Positions 53,856 through 62,895 of a DNA stretch of 64,000 bases are shown here, one piece after another. Position 1 is the first letter of the stretch; the number at the start of each line of letters is the position of its first letter. This DNA is from Pacificibacter marinus. GTDB lineage: Bacteria; Pseudomonadota; Alphaproteobacteria; Rhodobacterales; Rhodobacteraceae. Under the pieces are notes generated by a model. That model had not been told where the DNA came from and did no database searches. It saw nothing but the letters and a program-made list of their open reading frames with translations. The stretch is taken from NCBI RefSeq assembly GCF_018860505.1, contig NZ_JAHKPU010000034.1, positions 1 through 64,000 on the forward strand, given 5' to 3'. A program made the translations under genes and the position numbers.

Positions 53856-53889
53856 AAAGGCCCGTTTGACATGGTGCAAGCGGGCCTTT
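53856..53889 (+). terminator. terminator/attenuator between dctP and dctQ
   Basis: AAAGGCCCG (53856-53864) pairs with CGGGCCTTT (53881-53889) and is followed by a T. It stands between two genes of one transporter, so partial read-through is expected. Confidence 0.65.
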
Positions 53890-53931
53890 TGCGCTCCTGT
53901 AGGCTCGTCCATTTGTGATACGGAGGCTACA

Positions 53932-54462
53932 TTGTCACATCCAACCCCCTTGCTTAGATTTCTTGATCGGGCGCTTGATCGTATTAGCACCCTTTGTCTC
54001 GGCGTCTCTGCTGTGTCTCTCGTCGTTTTGATTTCCACCTTCGGGTGGCTCGTCTTTGGGCGCTACGTCTTAAACTCGACCCCCACATGGGTTGAACAGC
54101 TCGCTCTTCTCTTGATCTGTTACATCGCCTTTTTGGGTGCCGCAGCAGGCGTCAAAGAGGACACGCATATCGGGGTGACACTCTTTCGCGACATGCTGCC
54201 GGTCAGCTCACAAAAGGTCGCGATTATCGCAATCGACATCACTTTGGCCATCTTTGGTGCGATTATGTTGATTGCTGGCATCACGCTGATGAAGTTCGGC
54301 TGGTCCTCGAAACTGCCGATGCTCAATATCCCAGAAAGCTTTCGCACATTGGCCATTACATCGTGTGGCGCATTGATCCTTCTCTTTGCGGGCACCCGCG
54401 CACTCATGCGCATTTTAACGTTTCGAGCATGGTCGCTCACAGACGATTACAAGGAACACTGA
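53932..54462 (+). CDS. dctQ: TRAP transporter small permease
   Basis: 176 residues from TTG 53932, five bases after GGAGG (53922-53926). An in-frame ATG at 53866 lies inside the hairpin region and has no ribosome site. Four hydrophobic helices; the family segment WVEQLALLLICYIAFLGAAAGVKEDTHIGV is present. It pairs with DctM in the inner membrane. dctM begins two bases after its stop codon. Confidence 0.9.
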   Translation: MSHPTPLLRFLDRALDRISTLCLGVSAVSLVVLISTFGWLVFGRYVLNSTPTWVEQLALLLICYIAFLGAAAGVKEDTHIGVTLFRDMLPVSSQKVAIIAIDITLAIFGAIMLIAGITLMKFGWSSKLPMLNIPESFRTLAITSCGALILLFAGTRALMRILTFRAWSLTDDYKEH

Positions 54463-54464
54463 CC

Positions 54465-55745
54465 ATGGGTTTAGCCATTCTATTAGGCGTCTTTGGCGTC
54501 ACTGTTGTTATCGGTTTTCCTGTTGCATTCGCCATGGGCATCGCCGCTGCGTCCGCCTTCTGGTTCGAAGGCTTCCCTATGTTGATCACGTTCCAACGTG
54601 CGACAGCGGGTGTGACTGTGTTCTCTCTTCTTGCCATTCCCTTCTTTATCTTTGCAGGCGAAATCATGCTGCACGGTGGTATCGCCTCGCGCTTGGTTAA
54701 GTTGGCATCCGCCTTGGTTGGCCACCTCAAAGGTGGTCTGGCGATGGTGAACATATTTTCAAGTATGCTGTTCGGCGGCATCTCAGGTTCTGCTGTTGCA
54801 GATATTTCAGCGCTTGGGTCACTTTTGATCCCCGTGATGAAAGAACGCGGCTACCGCCCAGATTTCGCGGTGAACGTGACGGTGACCTCCTCCATCGCCG
54901 GTATTGTCATTCCACCAAGCCACAACATGATCATCTTTGCGGTTGCGGCAGGTGGCGGGATTTCTGTGTCCAAACTGTTCCTCGCTGGCGTGATCCCCGG
55001 CATGTTGATGTGTGTCTGCTTGGCGATTGCGGCCTACATCTTGTCGATCAAGCACAACTACCCCTCTGAGCCTTTCCCTGGATGGCGCGCAATTTTGAAT
55101 GCGTCTATTGATGCGCTTCCTGGCTTCATGACAGCTGTGATCATCGTAGGTGGCACATTGTCTGGTATCTTCACTGTGACTGAATCTGGTGCCTTCGGTG
55201 CAGTATACGCTGTATTGTTGACCAAGTTCTACTACCGCAGCCTCAGCTGGGACGCCTTCAAAGTCTCTGTGGTTGGCGCTGTGCGTACAACGGCCATGGT
55301 GATGATTTTGATCGCCTTCGCAAGCTCCTTTGCTTACCTTTTGGCCCTGTACCAAGTGCCAGGAAAACTCAGCGACTTGCTGGTGTCTATCTCGGACAAC
55401 CCCATCGTAATTTTGATCATGATCAACCTTATCCTGTTGTGCCTCGGCATGATCATGGACATGGCCGCTTTGATCCTGATCTGTACACCGATCTTCCTGC
55501 CCATCGCAGTCGGCTTGGGCATGGATCCTGTACAATTCGGCATCATGATGTTGATCAACCTCGGACTTGGCCTATGCACGCCTCCTGTTGGGACCTGTCT
55601 GTTCGTTGGCTGCGCCGTAGGTAGAGTTAAAATTGAACAAGCGCTCAAATCCATCTGGCCATTCTACTTGGCCATCTTGTTTGCTCTGATCTTAGTCACA
55701 TACATCCCTGCTGTTTCTCTTTGGTTGCCGTCACTTTACGAATAA
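54465..55745 (+). CDS. dctM: TRAP transporter large permease
   Basis: 426 residues from ATG 54465 with AAGGA upstream; a start 102 bp upstream lies inside dctQ. A dozen hydrophobic segments with the typical GISGSAVADISALGSLLIPVM and the closing NLGLGLCTPPVGTCLFVGCAV. It carries the sodium-coupled transport path. Together with dctP and dctQ it should import an organic acid that the SDR, cupin and RraA-like proteins then break down. A strong terminator follows. Confidence 0.94.
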   Translation: MGLAILLGVFGVTVVIGFPVAFAMGIAAASAFWFEGFPMLITFQRATAGVTVFSLLAIPFFIFAGEIMLHGGIASRLVKLASALVGHLKGGLAMVNIFSSMLFGGISGSAVADISALGSLLIPVMKERGYRPDFAVNVTVTSSIAGIVIPPSHNMIIFAVAAGGGISVSKLFLAGVIPGMLMCVCLAIAAYILSIKHNYPSEPFPGWRAILNASIDALPGFMTAVIIVGGTLSGIFTVTESGAFGAVYAVLLTKFYYRSLSWDAFKVSVVGAVRTTAMVMILIAFASSFAYLLALYQVPGKLSDLLVSISDNPIVILIMINLILLCLGMIMDMAALILICTPIFLPIAVGLGMDPVQFGIMMLINLGLGLCTPPVGTCLFVGCAVGRVKIEQALKSIWPFYLAILFALILVTYIPAVSLWLPSLYE

Positions 55746-55768
55746 TCAAACGAGACTTTGAAAACATT

Positions 55769-55804
55769 ATGCCATCGCCTTAGACATAGGGCGGTGGCAT
55801 TTTT
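55769..55804 (+). terminator. intrinsic terminator after dctM
   Basis: ATGCCATCGCC (55769-55779) pairs with GGCGGTGGCAT (55790-55800), with one G-U, followed by TTTT. It ends the TRAP transcript. The region from here to 56025 shows nothing recognisable. Confidence 0.8.
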
Positions 55805-56025
55805 GTATGTAACGACAGCCAACTCTGATCGCCGTCTTTTGGTTGACATAGCTCCAAATGACATACGGGACACGAGGCAAGAGGCCCGATGCCCCCAACC
55901 GGCAAAGTGATTTCCGCCCCTTCAGACCCAGACGACACCTCGTGTCCTTGCGCACCAAGACCGAGAGAACAAACAACGGCCCCTTACGTTGACGTTGCCT
56001 TTAGCACTCACGCCGTCTGAGCCCC

Positions 56026-56121
56026 CTACTCATCAGGTGTGTTCGAAAGGCTCATCGCGCCAACCGCGATAGACAGCACGGCCCCAACGAAAAAGCCCCC
56101 CGAAACCGGAGGGCTTTTCAT
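56026..56121 (-). CDS. possible 31-residue membrane peptide
   Basis: An ATG at 56121, 20 bases after the SulP stop codon, opens a 31-codon frame ending at 56026. Residues ~7-24 (SGGFFVGAVLSIAVGAMS) would form one membrane helix, followed by a polar SNTPDE tail. The ribosome site is weak (GATTGAG close to ATG). The frame runs through the terminator hairpin 56091-56118, which argues against it, but the amino-acid pattern is that of a real small membrane protein. Low confidence. Confidence 0.3.
   Translation of the reverse strand: MKSPPVSGGFFVGAVLSIAVGAMSLSNTPDE
56091..56118. terminator. terminator downstream of the SulP gene
   Basis: AAAAGCCC (56091-56098) pairs with GGGCTTTT (56111-56118), with additional G-C pairs inside. 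On the minus strand it is followed by a T-run and lies 24 bases past the SulP stop. Confidence 0.7.
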
Positions 56122-56141
56122 CTCAATCTATCTCATGTGGC

Positions 56142-57761
56142 TTAGTGACCGCCGGATAGAATTCCTGTGCGCACAGTGTAATCCGTAGCGATCTCGTAAT
56201 CAGGATCATCATCACTATCGACCATCAAATGCCCTGCATTGGTCAGCAAACGATGACAGTCGTGGCTCAAGTGACGCAACTGAATTTCCTTGTCTGCTGC
56301 TTCAAATTTTGCAGCAACGCTTTCAATCGCGTTCAAGGCAGACTGATCCGCAACGCGACTGTCAGAGAAATCAACGATCACCGTTTTTGGGTCATTCGCT
56401 GGATCAAACAGCTCTTGAAACCCTTCAGCTGAGCCAAAGAACAAAGGCCCCTGAATCTGATACACTTTCGCACCCTCAGGTGTCTCATATGTCTTGGCGT
56501 GAATCCGTGACGCATTCTGCCAAGCATAGGCCAAAGCCGATACAACGACGCCCACAACCACAGCAATCGCAAGGTCTTCGAACACCGTCACCACGGTCAC
56601 AAGCACGATCACAAAGGCGTCGATACGTGGCACCTTGCGCATCACTTTAAACGAATTCCACGCAAAGGTCCCGATCACCACCATGAACATCACGCCCACC
56701 AGCGCGGCCAATGGAATAACCTCGATCAGTGGTGACGCGATCATGATAAACGCCAACAAAAAGATCGCCGCTGAAAAGCCGGACAAACGTGTGCGTCCGC
56801 CCGATTTCACGTTGATCATCGATTGCCCGATCATCGCACAACCGCCCATGCCGCCAAAGAAACCGGTCACAACATTAGCCACGCCCTGTGCCACACATTC
56901 TTGAGACACGCCGCCGCGTTCGCCCTTGATCTCGCCCACAAGGTTCAGCGTCAAGAGGCTCTCGATCAAACCGATTGCCGCCAAAATTAACGCGTAGGGA
57001 AAGATCACATGCATCACATCAAAGAACTGTGGCATACTGTCAAACATCGGCACCATTGGAATGTGGAATTTCGGGAAACCACCCTCGATAGACGCCAAAT
57101 CGCCCACGCGTGGCACTGGAATATCGAACACGATCACAACCACTGCCGTGACCAAAATGCCTGCCAAAGGCGCTGGGATCACACTGGTAAATTTGGGCAA
57201 GCCCCAGACAACAGCCATGGTCAACGCCACAAGACCCAGCATCATCGCCAATGTCCCCGCTGGCATCCACTGCATAGTGCCCGCTGCATCCGGCATCTTA
57301 AACTGCGTCATCTGCGCCAAGAAAATCACAATCGCCAAACCATTCACAAAGCCCAGCATCACAGGATGCGGCACAAGACGAATGAATTTACCCAAGCGGA
57401 ACACTCCCGCCAAAATCTGCAAAATCCCCATCAACACCACAGTGGCAAACAGATATTCAACGCCGTGATCCGCGACCAAAGCCACCATCACAACCGCCAG
57501 CGCGCCCGTGGCCCCTGAAATCATCCCTGGACGCCCGCCGATGAGCGAGGTCACAAGCCCGACCATAAAGGCCGCGTAAAGACCGACAAGCGGGTTCACC
57601 CCCGCCACAAAAGCAAAGGCCACAGCCTCGGGCACCAAAGCCAAAGCCACGGTCAAGCCAGACAAAACATCCGTCTTGGCCTGCATCGGCGTCAGCCGCG
57701 TATTGCCACTATTCGGCAATGATAATTTCTCCGCAAAAGCGGCGAGTGTCGATTGTGTCAC
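56142..57761 (-). CDS. SulP-family anion transporter with STAS domain
   Basis: 539 residues from GTG 57761. The frame is open to 58001, but that part would overlap the divergent gene and its translation looks random. Transmembrane core with DVLSGLTVALALVPEAVAFAFVAGVNPLVGLYAAF and GGMGGCAMIGQSMINVKSGGRTRLSG (the SulP signature region), then a C-terminal STAS domain (~ residues 415-520, VYQIQGPLFFGSAEGF...VIVDFSDSRVADQSA). Bacterial SulP proteins carry sulfate, bicarbonate or dicarboxylates, often with sodium or protons. No carbonic anhydrase gene is nearby, so the ion is undecided. Confidence 0.9.
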   Translation of the reverse strand: MTQSTLAAFAEKLSLPNSGNTRLTPMQAKTDVLSGLTVALALVPEAVAFAFVAGVNPLVGLYAAFMVGLVTSLIGGRPGMISGATGALAVVMVALVADHGVEYLFATVVLMGILQILAGVFRLGKFIRLVPHPVMLGFVNGLAIVIFLAQMTQFKMPDAAGTMQWMPAGTLAMMLGLVALTMAVVWGLPKFTSVIPAPLAGILVTAVVVIVFDIPVPRVGDLASIEGGFPKFHIPMVPMFDSMPQFFDVMHVIFPYALILAAIGLIESLLTLNLVGEIKGERGGVSQECVAQGVANVVTGFFGGMGGCAMIGQSMINVKSGGRTRLSGFSAAIFLLAFIMIASPLIEVIPLAALVGVMFMVVIGTFAWNSFKVMRKVPRIDAFVIVLVTVVTVFEDLAIAVVVGVVVSALAYAWQNASRIHAKTYETPEGAKVYQIQGPLFFGSAEGFQELFDPANDPKTVIVDFSDSRVADQSALNAIESVAAKFEAADKEIQLRHLSHDCHRLLTNAGHLMVDSDDDPDYEIATDYTVRTGILSGGH

Positions 57762-57932
57762 GGGAGTTCCCCAAATGTCTGATTGTACGTTTGCGCGCCA
57801 TATAGCACGGGCTTTTGCGACTGTCACACATTCCGTTTGAGGCACAGATGTGCGCGCTAACATCTGTTGCACGAAAACTAGACAGTGTCGCCGACACACA
57901 GCATAGTTGCCAGACTGAGAGGTTGGGGTTTT

Positions 57933-59432
57933 ATGCAAAGATTTGAAAGCTGGGACGAGATTGACGCGTACTATCAGGGTGGTTTGACCCTCGCTGAGCA
58001 AAAGCTGAAAATAGCTTTGGCCACGGGTGCACCCTGCACTCTAGGCGATTTACCAAATAAACCCGTTGACTGGAGCAAACCAGACCCAACCCGCCATATC
58101 CGCGCAGATGTCCTGCGCTACGCTCTAACACGTCCATTTGGTGCAGATGACGCAACGGAATTTGGTGTTTCACTCTACGGCGCAGCGATTTCTGGTGAGC
58201 TTGACCTGATAGATTGTACAATCCATGGCAACGCTTCCCTACGGCAGTGCCGCTTTCAGAAAATGTTATTTGCCGACCGCGCGCGTTTCATGAAGAACGT
58301 GAATCTTACGGGCAGTCATCTTCCAGCATTACTCGCACCTACCGCATACGTTAACGGGCAATTGATTTGTCGAGGAACTATATTTACAGCCAAACATGGT
58401 AGTGCACTCGACTTGCAAGGGATTGCGGTTGAACATGATGTGTTTTTGACTGGAGCCTCAGCGAATGCTTCCGTGGACTTAAACGGCGCAATAATTGGCG
58501 GGCAGCTCGGCCTCCGAGGCATGACATTATCAGTCAAAGCAGGACTAGCGCTTGACCTAGAAGGAGTGAAAATCGAATCTGGCTTCTTTTTTATCGATAT
58601 CAAATCTGTAGTGGGATCAATTGATCTGAGCTCAGCCCATGTTGGCAATCTTGTCGATGACCCCGCCAGTTGGGACAAGGTAACGAATTTGATTCTAGAC
58701 GGGTTCACCTATGATCGAATTTCCGGCAGCCAAAGCTCTACAGATTATAAAACGCGACTGCGCTGGCTTAAAACCAGCGACAACTCCACCGCTAAATTCC
58801 GCCCCCAACCCTACAATCAGCTTGCCAAAGTCTTGCGCGAAATGGGACATGAACGCGACGCGCGTGAGATCAAAGTCGTTCTGGCAGGCAAGCTCAAAAC
58901 GCAAGACCGCAAAGAACGAGTTATCAAGCCAAATGGCAATTGGGGCGTCGGCGTTGCAAGCGCATGGCGTGACTTAAGCAACGCTGCACTTTGGATATGG
59001 CATGTGACGTCGCTGCGCTTCATCGGTCATGGATATAAACCTGAAAATGCCATTGCGGTTCTGCTGACACTCATCCTTTTCGCGTGGGGAGCGGCAGATC
59101 AGGCTTGGAAAGCAGGTGACTTTGCCCCCAATTCTGCGCTGATTCTCAATTCAGATGATTGGCGCGCGCTGAGCAATGCGCCACATCAAGCCCAAGCATG
59201 GGGTGAAACTGTCGTTGGCAAAGATTGGGAAAGTTTCAACAGCTTCGCTTATGCAGCCGATGTCGTGATCCCTATTGTTGATTTTAGCCAAACCCAAGCA
59301 TGGGCACCGTCAACAAATCGCGGCCCTTGGGGCGCGACGCTTTGGTGGGCGCGTTGGCTTTTCACCGCTGCGGGCTGGATCATTTCTGCCTTGGGCGCGG
59401 CGGCGATCACGGGGGTTATTCGGCGCGAATAA
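57933..59432 (+). CDS. repeat-containing membrane protein of unknown function
   Basis: 499 residues from ATG 57933; the 16 codons upstream are open but overlap the divergent promoter. Residues ~85-235 show a repeating pattern of short hydrophobic strands and turns (ISGELDLIDCTIHGNASLRQC..., GQLICRGTIF..., ASVDLNGAIIGGQLGLRGMTL..., GSIDLSSAHVGNL), suggesting a right-handed beta-helix or pentapeptide-like coil. A helical link (PYNQLAKVLREMGHERDAREIKVVLA) follows, then two membrane helices (about 371-390 and 471-490). No catalytic motif was recognised. It overlaps the convergent pabC-like gene by 17 bp. Confidence 0.8.
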   Translation: MQRFESWDEIDAYYQGGLTLAEQKLKIALATGAPCTLGDLPNKPVDWSKPDPTRHIRADVLRYALTRPFGADDATEFGVSLYGAAISGELDLIDCTIHGNASLRQCRFQKMLFADRARFMKNVNLTGSHLPALLAPTAYVNGQLICRGTIFTAKHGSALDLQGIAVEHDVFLTGASANASVDLNGAIIGGQLGLRGMTLSVKAGLALDLEGVKIESGFFFIDIKSVVGSIDLSSAHVGNLVDDPASWDKVTNLILDGFTYDRISGSQSSTDYKTRLRWLKTSDNSTAKFRPQPYNQLAKVLREMGHERDAREIKVVLAGKLKTQDRKERVIKPNGNWGVGVASAWRDLSNAALWIWHVTSLRFIGHGYKPENAIAVLLTLILFAWGAADQAWKAGDFAPNSALILNSDDWRALSNAPHQAQAWGETVVGKDWESFNSFAYAADVVIPIVDFSQTQAWAPSTNRGPWGATLWWARWLFTAAGWIISALGAAAITGVIRRE

Positions 59433-60060
59433 GGGTGGATTTAATCAATCCACGCAATGCATTGCCGCAAAATATAGCCTCGGCACGTTCCAAATCCGGC
59501 AAGGTCAGCACAGCCTCAACAGCGCGGCCCGAATCCAACAGATCCGCCCGCAAGACACCGGGCAACAAGCCTGAGGTGAGCGGCGGCGTCAGCAATCTGT
59601 CGCCCTTTTGCACAAACACATTGGTGATCGTGCCTTCGCAGACCTCACCGCGTTCATTCAAGAATATCCACTCATCAATGCCCGCAGGCAGATTGCCCCG
59701 CGCAGTATCATAAAGTGCGCGCATAGTGGTTTTATGTCCCAACCAGAGATCCGCACTGTCAACGCGTTGATCGGCAATCGCGACGGTCCAGTGATCCGCA
59801 GTTTTTGCCAAGGGCCATTGCTCCAAAGCGCCCTGCCCGTCACGGTCTACAGTCAGGCGAATGCGCAAATCATGATCCGACGACACATCATTGATCAGAA
59901 ATAAAAGCTGTTCTTTCGGAAAGGGAATCCCCAAAGCCGCGCAGGTGCCAGCCATGCGTGTAAGGTGACGATCCAACCGCTGCGCCCCCGTTTGCGCAGA
60001 CCATCCCAGCGTTTCAATCACGCGAAACTCTTGGGGGGTGTTTGTTTGGGAAAGGCTCAT
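59416..60060 (-). CDS. pabC: class IV aminotransferase, probable aminodeoxychorismate lyase
   Basis: 214 residues, shorter than the ~270 of E. coli PabC but in the range of compact alphaproteobacterial forms. The PLP lysine lies in WLGHKTTMRALYD and the C-terminal cofactor site in ERGEVCEGTITNVFVQ. It cleaves aminodeoxychorismate to p-aminobenzoate and pyruvate for folate synthesis. It overlaps pabB by 4 bp, which supports this over a branched-chain aminotransferase role. Confidence 0.85.
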   Translation of the reverse strand: MSLSQTNTPQEFRVIETLGWSAQTGAQRLDRHLTRMAGTCAALGIPFPKEQLLFLINDVSSDHDLRIRLTVDRDGQGALEQWPLAKTADHWTVAIADQRVDSADLWLGHKTTMRALYDTARGNLPAGIDEWIFLNERGEVCEGTITNVFVQKGDRLLTPPLTSGLLPGVLRADLLDSGRAVEAVLTLPDLERAEAIFCGNALRGLIKSTLIRAE

Positions 60061-61205
60061 AACCGCGCAAACTCCGCTTTCAACAAAGCCTCGTTATATT
60101 CCGACTCCGCTTGGCTATCATAGACCAACCCACCGCCCACATTCAGGTGGCCGATGTTCGATCCGGTCTCGAACACAAGCGTGCGAATGGCGACGTTGAA
60201 TTCAGACGCCCCATCAGGCGCTATCCAGCCAATCGCACCGCAATAGGCCCCACGCGGCGCTTGTTCCAACTCTTCGATGATTTCCATTGCGCGAATTTTC
60301 GGCGCGCCAGTGATCGACCCGCAAGGGAACAAGGCTTTGCATAAGTCGTAAAAATCAGTGCCCGCCAACAGCTGCGCCGTGACGGTCGAAGTCATTTGAT
60401 AGACGGTCTTATAGGCCTCGATGTCAAACAAGTTTGGCACTTTGACACTGCCCACTTCAGAGACGCGCGACAGGTCATTGCGCAACAAATCAACAATCAT
60501 CAGGTTTTCAGCCTGATCTTTTTGGGACCCCATAAGCCAAGCTTTGGCAGCCGCGTCTTGCACGACATCTGCCCCTCGCGCCACGGTGCCCTTCATCGGA
60601 CGCACGGTGATGCGGCCAGAAGCGTCAGTCTTAAAGAACAGCTCTGGCGAACGTGACAAAAGCGTATGGTGATCAGTTTCGATAAAAGCGCCAAACGGCA
60701 CAGGTTGGCGCGCGCGCAAAGCATCATACAACTGACGCGCTGACCCGTCGCAATGCACAGCCATCGGAAAGGTCAGATTCACCTGATAACAATCGCCAGC
60801 CTCAATATAAGCTTTGGCACGATCGAAAGCGGTTGTGTAGCGTTCCAACGTCCAAGCTGGTGACAGGTCAGATTTCACATTTGCGACATTCTGAATTTCG
60901 TTCAAAGGCTTTGGCGCATCATAGACACCAAATTCCAACAATGGCAGCAGATCACCTGTTCGGGCAAAACGCTGCAATGCAGGATCAAGTAACATGCCCA
61001 ATTCATACGACATATACCCCGCGAGCCACGCGCCTTGGGCTTGGGCATTTGCAACGGCTTTGAACGCAGCGGGTAGGTCATCTTTCGTATAGGCACGGAT
61101 GATCGAAGACGGTGTATCAAACACCGTACCTTGCGCCGCCTTTGCACTGGACGCTGACGAGGCTGCCCCCGCAAGAGGGCCTGTGTCGAACTGTATACGC
61201 ATCAA
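60057..61205 (-). CDS. pabB: aminodeoxychorismate synthase component I
   Basis: 382 residues, chorismate-binding enzyme. Conserved segments: RSPELFFKTDASGRITVRPMKGTVARG, SQKDQAENLMIVDLLRNDLSRV, FPCGSITGAPKIRAMEIIEELE, and the closing GGGLVYDSQAESEYNEALLKAEF. With a glutamine amidotransferase subunit (not in the window) it makes 4-amino-4-deoxychorismate. The N-terminal part is shorter than in E. coli PabB, as usual in this group. Divergent from mtnP. Confidence 0.92.
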   Translation of the reverse strand: MMRIQFDTGPLAGAASSASSAKAAQGTVFDTPSSIIRAYTKDDLPAAFKAVANAQAQGAWLAGYMSYELGMLLDPALQRFARTGDLLPLLEFGVYDAPKPLNEIQNVANVKSDLSPAWTLERYTTAFDRAKAYIEAGDCYQVNLTFPMAVHCDGSARQLYDALRARQPVPFGAFIETDHHTLLSRSPELFFKTDASGRITVRPMKGTVARGADVVQDAAAKAWLMGSQKDQAENLMIVDLLRNDLSRVSEVGSVKVPNLFDIEAYKTVYQMTSTVTAQLLAGTDFYDLCKALFPCGSITGAPKIRAMEIIEELEQAPRGAYCGAIGWIAPDGASEFNVAIRTLVFETGSNIGHLNVGGGLVYDSQAESEYNEALLKAEFARL

Positions 61206-61364
61206 AACCTGCTCGTTTCACGGGCGCTTCTATTGCTTTTTGATCGGTTACGCCAGTCTGCAACACGCAGCCTTTAAACATATCGTGACTCGGGGCGCAT
61301 TGTCCCTTTTCGCCAAAGGCAGAAGAGCTTAGGCTTTTATCAAATGCGAATATAAGGGGTCAAA

Positions 61365-62237
61365 ATGGAACGCGTGATTGGTGTGATAGGCGGCTCTGGC
61401 GTCTACGAAATCGACGGGCTTGAAAACGCGGTTTGGCAAAAGGTCGAGACGCCTTGGGGCACCCCATCCGATGAAATTTTGACGGGCGTGTTGGATGGCG
61501 TAAAAATGGCTTTTTTGCCACGTCACGGCCGCGGACATGTTCACACGCCGACGACGGTTCCTTATCGGGCGAATATCGATGCGCTTAAACGACTTGGCGT
61601 GACAGATTTGCTGTCTGTTTCTGCCTGTGGATCGTTCCGCGAAGACATGGCACCGGGTGATTTTGTCATTGTTGATCAGTTCATTGACCGCACATTCGCG
61701 CGCGAAAAATCATTCTTTGGCACCGGCTGCGTGGCGCATGTATCCGTCGCACATCCAGTGTGCGAGCGCTTGTCAGGGCTGGCATACGAGGCTGCGCGCG
61801 CCACAGGCGTCACCGTGCACAAAGGCGGCACCTATTTGGCCATGGAAGGCCCGCAATTTTCCAGCATCGCAGAAAGCAAAATGTACCGCGCTTGGGGCTG
61901 TGACGTGATCGGCATGACCAATATGCCAGAGGCAAAACTGGCCCGAGAAGCTGAGATTTGTTACGCATCTGTGGCGATGATCACCGACTTTGACAGCTGG
62001 CATCCAGATCATGGTGCGGTGGACATCAACGCGATTATCGCCACGCTAGGGGCCAATTCAACCACTGCGAAATCTCTGGTTGCGGCGATGCCAAAACTTT
62101 TGGGCGCTGAGTACGCCCCCTGCGTGCATGGTTGCGACCGTGCATTGGAATACGCCGTGATGACAGCGCCACACAAACGCGACCCTGCGCTTGTTGCCAA
62201 ACTTGATGCGGTCGCGGGCCGTGTTTTGAAAGGATAG
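61365..62237 (+). CDS. mtnP: S-methyl-5'-thioadenosine phosphorylase
   Basis: 290 residues. Phosphate-binding and substrate motifs VIGGSGVYEIDGL, PRHGRGHVHTP, VSACGSFRE and AMEGPQFSSIAESKMYR are intact. It splits methylthioadenosine, a by-product of polyamine and homoserine-lactone synthesis, into adenine and methylthioribose 1-phosphate. Apt, encoded two genes downstream, can recycle the adenine, giving a coherent salvage unit. Confidence 0.94.
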   Translation: MERVIGVIGGSGVYEIDGLENAVWQKVETPWGTPSDEILTGVLDGVKMAFLPRHGRGHVHTPTTVPYRANIDALKRLGVTDLLSVSACGSFREDMAPGDFVIVDQFIDRTFAREKSFFGTGCVAHVSVAHPVCERLSGLAYEAARATGVTVHKGGTYLAMEGPQFSSIAESKMYRAWGCDVIGMTNMPEAKLAREAEICYASVAMITDFDSWHPDHGAVDINAIIATLGANSTTAKSLVAAMPKLLGAEYAPCVHGCDRALEYAVMTAPHKRDPALVAKLDAVAGRVLKG

Positions 62238-62241
62238 AGCT

Positions 62242-62868
62242 ATGCCCTTTGATCTTTGGATTGCCTTTGCCACAGCCTCTCTTGCTTTGATTATCATTCC
62301 TGGCCCCACAGTATTGCTGGTGCTGTCATATGCTTTGGGGCAAGGGCGGCGCGTGGCCGTGGCCAGTGCCGTGGGGGTTGGGCTGGGCGATGTGTTGGCC
62401 ATGACCGCGTCACTGCTGGGGCTTGGCGTGCTGATCATGACCTCTGCTCTTGCCTTTACTGTGATCAAATGGATCGGGGGTGCCTATCTTTTATACCTTG
62501 GGGTCAATATGTTGCGCTCGGCTGGATCAGCGCAAATGGGCAGTTTGATGCGCACTGAAAACGTGAGTGAACGCAAAGTGTTTTCCCACGCTTTTATCGT
62601 AACTGCGTTGAACCCCAAAAGCATTGGTTTTTTCATCGCTTTCGTGCCGCATTTCATCACAGCAGAGGCAGCATTAGCACCACAATTTACAGTGATGATC
62701 GCGACCTTCGCCTCGCTCGGTTTTTTGAATGCTCTGTGTTACGCCTTGCTCGCGGGCAGTTTGCGCAACACAATCGCAACACCGCGCGTTTTACGTAATT
62801 TGACACGTGGCGGCGGGCTTGCCTTGATTACAATGAGCGCTTTAACCGTCAGCCTGAAACGCAGCTAA
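62242..62868 (+). CDS. LysE/RhtB-family exporter
   Basis: 208 residues with about six hydrophobic segments; family start FATASLALIIIPGPTVLLVLSYALGQGRRVAVASAVGVGLGD and the ALNPKSIGFFIAFVPHF motif. Exports amino acids or homoserine lactone-like compounds in characterised cases. It sits 4 bp after mtnP and 27 bp before apt, so all three are probably one operon. A role in exporting a methylthio- or purine compound is possible but unproven. Confidence 0.88.
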   Translation: MPFDLWIAFATASLALIIIPGPTVLLVLSYALGQGRRVAVASAVGVGLGDVLAMTASLLGLGVLIMTSALAFTVIKWIGGAYLLYLGVNMLRSAGSAQMGSLMRTENVSERKVFSHAFIVTALNPKSIGFFIAFVPHFITAEAALAPQFTVMIATFASLGFLNALCYALLAGSLRNTIATPRVLRNLTRGGGLALITMSALTVSLKRS

Positions 62869-62895
62869 ACGCATCATTGACCGAAGGACTTCTCA

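Noticed and set aside
55805-56025. Possible gene between the TRAP terminator and the SulP region
   Set aside because: Only a cysteine/arginine-rich minus-strand frame without ribosome site; no motif or repeat.
57762-58001. N-terminal extension of the SulP protein
   Set aside because: It would overlap the divergent gene starting at 57933 and its translation has no transporter-like sequence.
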